Position numbers and translations under genes: made by a program. A DNA stretch of 64,000 bases from Rostratula benghalensis. Its lineage: Eukaryota > Chordata > Aves > Charadriiformes > Rostratulidae. Of this stretch, positions 38,701-49,600 are shown piece after piece (within the stretch, counting starts at the first letter, position 1; every line of letters starts with the position of its first letter). The stretch lies in contig VXAI01000166.1 of the NCBI GenBank assembly GCA_013399305.1, positions 954,460 through 1,018,459 of the forward strand, in the 5' to 3' direction. The notes under the pieces were generated by a model, which did no database searches, was not told where the DNA came from, and saw nothing but the letters and a program-made list of their open reading frames with translations.

Positions 38701-41131
38701 TAATGGCTTCAATTTTTTTTCCCCAACGTAAACTTCTACATATCTGTGCAGAAACACAGGGTGAAATGAATGCTAGTCCAAACAAACAATATAAACAGAT
38801 TGTGACTCCTTTTCCACACACCTTTGCTCAAGACCAGTGTCTTCCTTCTAACAATAGAGGTTAAGGTACTGGAGAAAACATGATGCAGGCTGGTATTCTC
38901 AACCCTGAAGCTGAGAGTTCAGCTGAGTCAGGAGCTGCCCATTGACTTACTGTGAGTGGAAATCATCCTGTAGTAGATGCCGCTGCTTTTGGCAGCCCTT
39001 GGCATGAAAGTCTGCAATGCAAGGCTCCAGTTCTCCGACCCAGATGAGTAGTGGCAAAATCATCAGTCTAATAAGACTATTTTAATTCTTATTTTCATTT
39101 TTTAACAATGTGAAAGGAATTCAGATACTAAAAATCTGATGCAGTACCATCAAATTCCTTCTGTTCACTGCAGAGAAATTATTTTGATAAAGGAAGTGTA
39201 TGCTTAATATATGCAGGTACATCAGCAATGTTGTTAATTTGGGTATAAAATGACTTTCAGACTTCAGTAGCGATATTGATGCTTCCTTTTCTTTCTTGTA
39301 ATCAGACAACTGAGTTTCGACTGCAGCAATATGTGCAACTAAATAAGATTATGTTTGTCATTTCTGATATTATTGATGAGTGTCTGAGTTCCCTTTAGTA
39401 TGATACTTACAACTTTTATTCACATTATTTCATTACCTGTAATGAAGGATAATCAGAAACAGAAACAAATAGTAGATTTTAGTTGGGTGGTTTTTTTTTT
39501 TCATTTTTAAAAAAGACTTTATCATGACAGTTGCTTTATTTTAACATCATCTTTTGATGTGAGATCATTGTGCTGAACATTACTGAGAAGCGCCTTGTAA
39601 AGGAGCAATTACCCAGACTAAATGGATTTTTAAGCAGATTCAAAGAGAAAGATAACAACAAGCAGCGAAATGTACATTAGCGAAATAAAGCTAAATCAAA
39701 TAAGGATTAGAAGAAGCTGAATGATCCTCAAATAATGCAGTATTCTAACTGCTTAATTTAAAAATGGTTCTCATGCCAAGAGATTGCATTGCATTCTAGC
39801 TCAGCCACAGGAAGCATGAGGTTGGCTAATGGGGCCTCCCTAGGCCTGATTCCTCTAGGTGCTACTGTAACACAAACAATCAAAGCAGAGGGCTGTTGTA
39901 ATGGTGAGAAGCTCAGTTATGTCCCACATGCTGTCACCCCAAGGATGGATCTGGAGAGAAGCACGGACTGTTGGCTGGCAGCAGTCCTTGGATGGGGGTG
40001 TTTGGGCATAGATGGGGCTCCACACCGCCCTGACTGCAGCAAGGCTGGTTGGTTGCAGCATCAATGTGGAGGCAAAGGAAAAAGAAGTGCTTGTTGTATA
40101 ATAGGAGCTTCTAAATCCTCTTTATGAATTTTCATCAGACTCGCCTAAGGTGCGTAATCCATTTATAATGATCATAAACTCAACGCCAAAACATGCTCCC
40201 CTGTGTCATCTGAGAAACAACACTGTATGAAATGAGAGGAGTTTGGGCACCACACATACCAGCTTAGCTTGATGAGATAATGATGCTTTTGCAGGTTAGT
40301 GGCTGAAATGCAGCGAGGATGAAATACTGATATTAAAGATCATTACAGGAGTCCTGTCCCTCTTTGCTTCCCTCATGCCTGCCCTTCCACAAGACAGAGA
40401 TGGAGAGACATAGCCTCTGTTTGCTCTTTCATGAAAGGGAGGGTTGGGTGCCTAACCTGAGAAAGATTTGCATGGAAACCAGGTCTTACAGCATAGTAAG
40501 GTTTACAGAGCAAAGGAAGAAGAGTCTGGGACAATAGCCTGCTCTTACCCAGTTTTAGCATTTCTTTGATTGTCGAACTTTTGGCTGCCTAGCACATCAG
40601 GGGTTTAGTCACGTTAGCCTTCTACCCAGAGCAGCTAAACCTCCTGAAATAAAATATCTGGGTGATGAGTAGGCAGTTGTGAATTCAAGCTCCAAGATCA
40701 GGTAATGAATAACACTAAAACTTCTCTGATCTTGTTTTGACTCGCCAGCTACTGTAAAAGAGGAAGGCTTCCCAGCCAACTCTGTCATAAGCTTTTTTTA
40801 GGAGATTTTCTTGAAAGACTGCTGGATTTCACTGATGTTGCAAGAAATTGGCAGACCACATAATGTCTGTGTGACCTTGGCCCAGGCTTAGCAATGAAGA
40901 AAATGTCAAGAGGCCCTGCATAGCCACCAGCTTCACTGCAAGTTTAAAACCTAATTTGTTATTGGAATTGATAGGAATGAAAGTCACACTGTATCCTGAA
41001 GGAGAGGTGAGAAATTCCCAAATCAAAGAAACACAAGAGATTTATGCAGCTGACTTAAACCAGGGCTAGACTTTTACACTTGCTGTTAATTTACACAAAA
41101 CAGCTGTTCTATAGTCATAATCAGGAAGCGT

Positions 41132-41371
41132 TAGGACACATTTATAAAATTAGGCTTTGGAATACACTGCAAAACTACAGACGCGAACACTCAAAACACT
41201 AATTATTCAATCACCATGAATCCATGTTCACTTCCAACAGAGAACATTTTGTTTGACATGCCAGCTCAAGGCTTCTGTGTACTTGGCTACGTCGATCCTT
41301 GCGAAATTACTTACATTGGAGGTTTGAATAACATACAACAGATTAGGCAGGAATTGGAAAGCATTGTTTGA
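41132..41371 (+). other. Small open frame with 51-codon ATG ORF, unrecognised
   Basis: An open plus-strand frame follows a TAG near 41130 and closes with TGA at 41369-41371. Its ATG at 41216 has A at -3 (CACCATGA) and would encode 51 residues, beginning MNPCSLPTENILFD and ending IRQELESIV. The composition looks more protein-like than most frames here, and the DNA has several CpG (GACGCG, TACGTCGATC, TTGCG). I recognise no family, the frame is short enough to arise by chance, and a minus-strand frame (41228-41455) overlaps it. It may equally be conserved non-coding DNA. Confidence 0.12.
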
Positions 41372-42633
41372 AAATGAATTTCTGACTACAAAAGGCTGAG
41401 CTGCGTTGGCAAGCATCCTTGAATTTGACAACTGATGCACAGAGGGCAGAAGCAAAACACTATTTTTTTTCCTGGAGGAAATTCTCTAAGGGAGTTCTCT
41501 AAGAAAGTGTTACAAAAAGTACAATAGCAACAAAGAAGTGACTACATCTCATTATCAGTGTGAAAGCCAGCAGAGAATTAATTAGAGTCTGCTTTTGCTG
41601 TTGTTTATGTTACAGTGGCTTATAGACACCCTTATCAAGGCAGATGCACAATGTGCATGTACTGTACGGACCCAATGTTCTTCATGGTCTCAGGGAGGAG
41701 AAGAGGAAGAGATTTTGCTTGGGACCTCCTCAGCATCTTGCAAGACTGGCTCAAGTTATTTACCTGAAAGTGCAGTACTGGAAATAGTGTGAGGCTCTTT
41801 CCATGTCTAAGCATTAATACCAAAATCAGGTTCTAAAATAGTTTCACTTGTGTAATCAAAATGAAGTTCCCATATGGAAATCACCTTTCTACTGCTGTCA
41901 CGTGTGCTAAAAGGGGGTGGGTGAGAGAGGAGGAGGAAAGGATGGTCAGGAAAAGAAATTGATTTTTGTTTACTATTTTCCAGGGCTATTACAAACTTCT
42001 TCCTCTGCAAACCTTATTCCTTCACTTAACCCTCCCATATTATCAGTCTAAGCAATGATTCCCCTGAGACAGAAGGATGACTCATTTCCTTCTGTAATAT
42101 ATTTTTAGGGATATCTTTGAAACCTGCAGAACCTTTTAATGTCCAAAATTCCATAAAAAAACACTGATCTCCTGAAAGATATTTTACTCCCTTACTGGTC
42201 TTCTCAGGAAGCATGAATATGAGTTTAAAGTTTATTTTAAATTTAGAAAATTGTTGAGTCTACAGCATTCTAAATTTTTAGCTAGTTAAAGTCCATACCT
42301 AAAATTATTTTTTTTTCCAATCCAGTTTGAGGGGATCTTCTTAATTTCACCCCTCTGTATGGTTTGACATGTCTCCATTCAACTTCTCTGGCACTCATAT
42401 GTATGGGCAGTAAATCATCTTTACACCTCATTCCACTACAAATTTTATTCAACCACCATGTAAGACTTCTTAGACAGATTAATTCAGTACACTGCTTTTA
42501 ATAAATCATATGAAAAAGTTTCAATATATTCAAGCAGAAACCTTATCTGAAGACCAAAAGACAAAAGAAATTAATACTTTGACATTAATAACAAGGCCTT
42601 ACTAGATATTTGCTATTTTGAAATATGTTCCAT
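41372..42633. other. Gene-free AT-rich stretch
   Basis: Nothing recognisable: short frames only and a few small T-runs. Confidence 0.65.
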
Positions 42634-42649
42634 ATGTACATATGTACAT
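42634..42649. repeat. (ATGTACAT)2 palindromic tandem
   Basis: Two head-to-tail copies of the self-complementary octamer ATGTACAT, ending four bases before the CR1 tail begins at 42653. Confidence 0.95.
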
Positions 42650-42652
42650 ACA

Positions 42653-42740
42653 ATCTAGGTGTTCCTGCTCTGGCAGGGGGATTGGACTAGATGATCTTTC
42701 AAAGTCCCTTCCAATCCCTGACAGTCTGTGATTCTGTGAT
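42653..42740 (+). mobile_element. CR1 LINE 3'-end fragment
   Basis: A plus-strand CR1 3' terminus of 88 bp, severely 5'-truncated. It begins ATCTAGGTGTTCC, carries the diagnostic 3' block GGGATTGGACTAGATGATCT and CCCTTCCAATCC, and ends in the ATTCTGTG-type octamer repeat typical of CR1. It starts exactly where the left-edge CR1 is cut off by the window border. CR1 typically makes no clear target-site duplication, and none is visible here. Confidence 0.93.
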
Positions 42741-44280
42741 ATGTTAGAAAAATTGGTAGTCTGTGTTCCTTAATAAACTTTAGTACCCAAGGAAAAATAG
42801 CTGCCTAGGATAATTCATTCCCCTATGTTTAACCCATACACAAAGCGTAAATTCAGTCATAATGCCACGTGGTGATAATTAAAATGAAAAAGAGTTTGAC
42901 TTAGACATCTTAGTCCTACTTAAGTATCTTTGCAGTTGCTAAACCTAAAATGAAAATTCTCAAAACTCTCATTTTACCCTGTCAATCCTTTCCACTTAAG
43001 CTTTTGTCCTTACAACTCATCTTTCAACTTTCATCACCTTTCAACACACAGCTCCACTTCTACCTCTCCCCAGACCCTCTTCTATCTAGAGCTGAGCAGC
43101 AGCAGCTGAGGAGGAGATGGGTGGGGGACCTGCCATCCTTTCCTACAAAACCCAATGCCTAGAGCAATCGTTGGATCGGGTGGGAGTGTGTGGGAGATTT
43201 CAGTATATGAATTCCACCTTCTAGGCACCGTGTGGTAGCCTACCTGCTTCTCCTGAAAGAGGCATTCCCCCTCCAGCCCTTTCACTGAAGCTTTCTCTTA
43301 AATAACAAAGAAATTTACCTGGGAAATGAGGGGTGCATGGAGCAAAAACTGTGTGGTGTCATATCTCCAGCCACATCAGAGGGAGAAGTTCATGGCTTTC
43401 TTTCCAAACATGGCTTTGGTCAGTCAAGGGTTGTCTGCTACAAAATAGAGGAGGGCTACTAGAACCTTCAAGTATACCCTAGGCTCCCTGGCCCCAGGCG
43501 TGCACTCACAGTGCTGAACTCTACATATCGTTTTCTCAAAGGATCACATTCTCAAGGACACAAAAATAGATCTGATGTTGGCATTTTTCATAATGCAAAA
43601 CATCAACCGCAGTATTTCTTTTCAAGTATCCACTCGCTGTCACTCCTTTTGGAAGTGGTGACTAATAGGCAGTAGCCATCAACATGAATTAACTTGATAT
43701 TCAAGCAGCTCTCAAGTGGGGCTCCAGACGTGTTCGTTACAGATAGAGCAATATTAAGACATTAAGGCAAGTCATCCATTGTTTTGAAGCAATGTGACAT
43801 CCTATTCAGTCTACATACTGCATCTATCTTCTGTTTTTCCAACATATAAATCTAAATGAAACTTTTTAAAAAAAGAAAAGGAATAATATGTTATTTTTAA
43901 CACTAATTTCTCTGGGCTTTAGAATTTATCTTGGATACCTTTCTCACATAATGAGATATCGATTCACTGCATCCAGATTGCTTATGCAGTCACATAGAAA
44001 ACTTGGGAGAAATTCCTTTTCTTTGAATAGAGACCATTCCAGCAGTTTGGATTGTAGGTATTACATCTCCAAGGTTCTCTGTACATTCTCATATTGCCCT
44101 CTGGTACATTTTATAGTGATCCTGGGATGTGTTTTATTACTGTTTTGAGTGAAGTAATATTTGTTTGGGTCTTTCTAAAATGTAAATAGAACTGCTTCAG
44201 AGAAGTTTACATTCACACGTGGTATATCACAACCAGAAAATGATGTTTTATGGTGTGGTGATATATCATAGACAGGGTTA
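42741..44280. other. Gene-free stretch
   Basis: No recognisable gene or repeat; frames are at most about 86 codons. Confidence 0.65.
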
Positions 44281-44400
44281 TAGTGTCAAGAGCACAAGTC
44301 TACAGTTGGGGTTAAATTCCCAAAATAACTCAGTTCTTCCTTTGGGTCCATAGGTTACTCTTTAACCCTCCCTCGTTTTTCAGACAGGTTTTAAAATCCT
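44281..44400 (-). mobile_element. Possible MIR-type ancient SINE relic, very weak
   Basis: On the plus strand the order GAGCAC, GGGGTTAAATTCCC, TTACTCTTTAACCCTCC, TTTTTCAG follows the reversed MIR consensus layout (GTTCNAATCCC, then the ACTTAACCTC and CTCAGTTT blocks). The spacing is loose and the match is by memory of the consensus only. Confidence 0.25.
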
Positions 44401-45428
44401 GGCCCTTGGTATTGGGTTTTTTGGTGTATATATATATTGGATACTGAATACTCAAGAGCATGATGCCCAGTAACATATACTTTTGGACCTAAGTTTTATG
44501 AAAAAAAATAAAGTTGAAGTAACATCAGAGTTAATAAAGCTGTGTTTAGCTAATTATTTATAAGTAGGAAATAACGCATGCTTTAAGACTGAGGTTGAAG
44601 ACATAAAAATGGGGCAAGAGACAAAATGAAGTCTGAGATCTACAAGAACAGGAATTTTTATGACAGAGGAAATCCAAAATTATAGCTCTTTAGAGAGTGG
44701 TGAAACATAAGAGATAAGACACAATGAGTTGAGATATGCAAAAATCAGTTATATTAATTTCTAGAAAAAGATGGCATTTCAAAATCAGTTATGTGTCTAA
44801 ATGGCATAATTTATTTCATATATAAAAAGTGACCAAATGATCGAAATGAGAGTATAGTCAGAAAAATTGCTCTGTAATTACCTTAGAAAGATGAAGCCTG
44901 CCTATTTGCATTAAAAGGCCAAAAACCTTGTGAATATCTGACAAATTAGCCTGATGGTCAAGTGTGGCTTTGTATTTTATATTACTATAAGTTACATTTC
45001 AGTGTTTAATTGATCTCTTTTCAACTTCTTTTTTTCTTGGCAAATGGCCATTTGAAATCAGACAAACTGGAAATATATTGGCATTTCTTCACGGGCAGGT
45101 CCAATCTTCTGGAAATACAAAAGTTTAGAACTCAGAATAAGATATGAAGTTAGTTTTTCCTATAGGATAAGTTTCAAAGATATTTTAAAGCTAATTTAGA
45201 AATATTTCATATAGATGTGCAAATCAAAAGATGAGAGATACATATTGTTTAACACACAGATATGTTGATATTAAAGTTAATATTTAAAAAAAAATGCTTG
45301 CTGTAGTGAAATTAATAAAAAGGATTGCCTCAAGTTTTGTATCAATTTTATAAACTTTTTTTAACATTAATTCTATGACATAATATGAAAAATAAGTATG
45401 GTTTTTTTCCTCTACAAAAAGGAAGCAC

Positions 45429-45565
45429 TGTGAGTCAGAAGATCTGGCTCTGGCCCCAGATACATCCTGTGATTAATTGCCCTGGATGAATTCTCTGCGT
45501 ATCAAGGTTCTTTTTCTCTAAAATGGGAATATTTACCTAACTTTGAAGAGTTTAGGTTTTGGACA
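45429..45565 (-). mobile_element. Probable MIR-type ancient SINE relic
   Basis: Read on the plus strand, GTGAGTCAGAAGATCTGGCT, then CTCTGCGTATCAAGGTTC, CTCTAAAATGGGAATATT and ACCTAACTT are in the same order as the reversed MIR consensus (GAGTCAGACTGCCTGGGTTC, CTCTGTGCCTCAGTTTC, CTGTAAAATGGGGATAAT, ACCTACCTC). MIR is a tRNA-derived SINE spread early in amniote evolution, and a few degraded copies survive in birds. The ordered multi-block match makes chance unlikely, but this was judged by eye. Confidence 0.5.
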
Positions 45566-46650
45566 GCAGATCAGATTCTTACTGTGTAGTAGCTGAGACA
45601 ATACACGTTCACTGAGTATTGTTTGGGGAGCACATTGATAAATCTAAATGAATGTATTTTTTTAGCAGTTTGAGATGATGGCTATTAAAGTAGTCATTTC
45701 ATTTAGATTTACTGTTTAGGAATCTTAGTATACATTAGGAGAGGGGGAAATTAAAAAAAAAGAAAAAGTTTTAGTTCCCTGCAAACAGAGATGTTAATTT
45801 AATTTCCTGAACATGTCGTGCAAACCCATCTATTTTACATTCAGGTCACAGTTCAGAGCACACCTTTCTGAAAGCTTTCCTTTAATAGCTTTTCATCTGG
45901 CTCAAGCCATCACTGCCTAACAGTCACCCCTGGACCTCCACCCTCGCACAGGCATCCCAGGGTGAATCGCCCCCTCCCTGTGGGGGGTGTGCAAGGGTGC
46001 AGTTATCTGCAAACTAAAGCCCAACCAGAAGTGGGTTAGGCTGAAAAGTAGGAGCTATTTTACTGGGTTCCCTTTCACACAGCTCCCTGCTCTAATAGGA
46101 AGCCATTCCACCTCCTACAGCAACAAATTTTGGAAGGTAGCAACGAACAGGAATGAGCACCTTTGTGTGCTGAAATACACGATATTGCCACAAAACACAT
46201 AACCATAGCAAATGCCATTCTTGAAGCATCTTAAAACACTGGAACTTAACAAAGCAAAACAAACATAAATAGCAAAGTGAAGCCTCAACCAGGGGGTTAT
46301 GCAGCCTGGAGTGTGTTGCATGGAAGGAGAAGGCCCCCATGGAAGAGCAAAAGGTCAATCACAATGCCTTCTGAGATTTTCCTCATAGGAAAGGAAGTGC
46401 TGCGTCTGCACGGTATCCTGTCAGCTTTATGGGGGCACTGCACACAGTGTGCACTTTTCACACCTCCACGCTAATATTGCAGCTATGGGATTAGTAAGAC
46501 AGGGCACAGGATAGTACGCATTTTATCACATCTTAAATGCTGTGGCATAAACTGATGATTTCTCGTGTAGTGTATTTCTACCCATGTCCAATGTTGACTG
46601 ACTAGCAATAAAGAATAGACGATCTAATATTAGCTATTATTTGAAGACAA

Positions 46651-46671
46651 TTTTTTTTTTTTTTTTTTTTT
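46651..46671. repeat. Poly-T tract (21 T)
   Basis: A pure T homopolymer with no mobile-element body recognised beside it. Confidence 0.95.
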
Positions 46672-49600
46672 GGTGGGTGTTGAATTAAGTTTCAACTGGA
46701 AATTAGAGCTTTTTGTAACTATGAGAGAACTTGATTTAAAGTACAGGATGTATATAAAGGTCATAAGAGAAAAATGAGGCAACTGTAGATTATGTATTAT
46801 TTATGGATATGGAGAGGAATAAATATTCATAATTCAAGGAAAACAGATAACATGGAGCTAAGTTATTGAGTGTTGTCTACTGAAAAAAAGAAGAAGTCCT
46901 TTTAAATGAAGAGAGATTATTCCTTCCCGTATGTGTAAAGACAAGTTAGAAAAGTGTGATTTGTTTGACTGTGACTCATCCCTTCAACATTTGACGGATA
47001 TGAATCAGATGACCTTCCCCTGGGAGCATATGCTGAAAACAAACTGAAGTTTCTGATTGTTTAGATGTCTTCAAAGATAGTTCTTGCAGTCAACAGGATC
47101 ATCTTCATTTAGTGCTCATTTTTTGTTGTTTTTTCCTTTCTCTATCAACCACAGTCAAAAAGTATTATTCCCTGATAATAACTTAGCTCTCCAGTCTGGA
47201 GTAAGCAAGGTTCTTAACAGATAATGTACTGGACCAGAGGATGGGAAACCAAGGAAGGAGGACTCCAGCTGAGCGTGTTGATGGTTGACTTGACACCACT
47301 GTGCCAGAAGAACATCATCTGGGGGCACCAAATCTGTGTGAGAACACTTGAGAAAACCAGTAAATTGCCCTGTGAAAAGGTCTGATCTTCAATACATGGA
47401 CCGGTCACTTATTGAGAAGGTCTCCCTGGAAACCTTTTTTTTTTTTTTCCATTTTTATGAAATGTTCTCCATCCACCTAAAGGATGATGACAAAGTTGAT
47501 TTGTAATCACTTCAGATCCTCTGAGGCATTTAATTGACCTTGGTATGAGGTCAAAAAGTCAGAACAAGGAAGATGCCAGTAATGAAAGAAATGTCCTTTT
47601 TATTTCTACAGTTGCTTTTTTGTCTTTTACACTTTCTGAAAGTCAGCCTACCCTAGTCAACAAATCTGGAGATTTGAGACTCAGCTTGGGATCTCCCACA
47701 GCAGTGAAGAATGCAGTTGTGAGCCTGAAGCAGTCCATGAGAACAACAACTTCTATTTCATTGGTAGCCACTCCCAAGCACTTCCATACGGTTGCTCATG
47801 TCCGTGTGGCTCTAGATATGTCTTATGCAGGAGAAACTAAATCCCAACTGTCCTAAGAACTGCAAAAGGCTTTCCAGTTCCATCAATGACATTTTATATG
47901 ACCTCTTGGTCAGAAAAGATGAGCTGTTCAGCTGCTTTAGTTTTTCTCAATTTAAAAATTAAGATCTTTTCCAGAAACTGAAGGAGAACCTAAGTAGATC
48001 TTATGAATATGAATGGGTCCAAAACAGTAAAGTGCTGACATTCCTCGCAGTATGATGGGGAAAAAAAATACTGGAAAACAGTAACAGTCAGACTGAGAAG
48101 AACCTAAAAGAAACTTGGAGAGCTAATGAAATGGGAGTTTACGACGATATGTGGCTAGGGAAATGGAAAAACTGTGCCGGAGAAACCCCTACCAAGGCAT
48201 ACTGCAGGAGACCATGGGTTCCACACAGCATCTGGACATACTACAGTTCCCATGAAGGTTTGGTCAGCCTGTGCTTGCTGACAAGGATGCTGCACAATCT
48301 GATCCTGTCTGCAATTTGGCAAAATTGCAGGTGGCAAGTAACAGGGTCTAAGTGTCTGAAAGGAGAAATACAGTGCATAGAAAAGGATTAAAGTATATAA
48401 AGCCCTAGCAGTAATTGAATGCAAGAAACAGAGAACTATTTTGGCTAATTTCTCAGGGAAAAAATACCTGACAGTGAGATGTCCTGGACTGTATCCTCAT
48501 CTCTGAAGCATACAAAGGCATTTTTATTACATGAGATATTTTAAATGGAATGGAACAAAATACTAGCAAAGATGCTCTAGAAAATAGCCTTCTTCAAGCA
48601 GGGAGATCTACAAACACTAGCTTTCTTCATCAAGACTGATGAAAACAAGAGAGAGACATAAGACTTAACAACGAGGGGTAAAAAAGCTGGTTAATGAATT
48701 ATTCTAACAAAATTACCAGGGTTTTTCTGCCGCTTTTCAGAAATGAGAAAGCACACCATTAGTTATTCGGCTTTGACAATTAATGCTAGTACAAATCCCA
48801 GAGCATCACTTTGTTAGCCTCATCTCCCCTCCTTTTTGATGGATTACAGCAGTGCCTCAGCATGTTGCTAGAAGCTGATGAGGTCTCGCAGGAAGCCCAG
48901 AAACAGAGTACCATAAAAGATGGGGAAACATAAATAATTTACAGCCAAAATAATATAAGGCAACTCCCTATATTAAGAATCAGGAAATTCAAAAGGAACA
49001 ATTTAAAACATAAAGATAATATATTAAATTACTGGTTTCCCTTGCGCTTTAGATCTTTGTGTCCACTTTTTACACTGTTTGCATTTCGCCCCCTCCCGCT
49101 GCATGGCTGAACCACAGAGCAAGACAAAAATTTTTCATAATAACAAAACATCTTTTAAAAACCTCATAGGAGGAGCCCTTGATTTTATAGATAGCAGGAT
49201 CTTCCTTGTTAAAGAGATAATGGAAGTTTATGTATTTGTCTTAATGCAAATCTAAATGAAACATTAAATATTTTTCTGCAGGTGTGGTGTATTTAGTTAA
49301 TGCAATTGCATCTGTGACTCCAGCTTCCAAATAACATTCTAATACTCTCCAACTCTGCACGAGTGATTTCTTGACAGCTATATCTTACATGGGGTAGAGC
49401 AATAGTATAAAGAATTAGGCTTTTGAACCTGAAGAAACTATACAAGATATATTCAGCTTCTTCCATCTCTGTTTGCCAATTCTAACACGTTAATTATTTT
49501 GGATGCAGTAGCACTTACAGAAGAGACACCTCCCCTCCCTGACTGGGTATGGAATATTATCAAGGGCTTCTGTTACCCCATTTACACTGACTGAGACTTG

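Larger units (their letters stand above)
22663..41131. other. Long gene-free AT-rich stretch
   Basis: About 18 kb without a recognisable gene, RNA gene or full mobile element. Frames reach about 119 codons (29136-29495, plus) without recognisable domains. Simple tracts include 23208-23230 (T-rich), 26674-26710, 32749-32783, a short (CT)n at 35023-35035, an AAAC-rich run at 37926-37964, and G/T-rich sequence at 36470-36520. A small CpG cluster (four CpG in about 24 bases) lies at 34217-34240. The block 35930-36110 is dense in homeodomain-like TAATTA/TTAAT strings and could be conserved, which sequence alone cannot show. Confidence 0.65.

Noticed and set aside
40868..40880. TGTGTGACCTTGG, a word found in MIR SINEs
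   Set aside because: Only a 13-base match; the expected neighbouring blocks are absent.
47545..47856. 103-codon plus-strand frame rich in Ser/Thr
   Set aside because: No signal peptide, domain or splice context that I can support.
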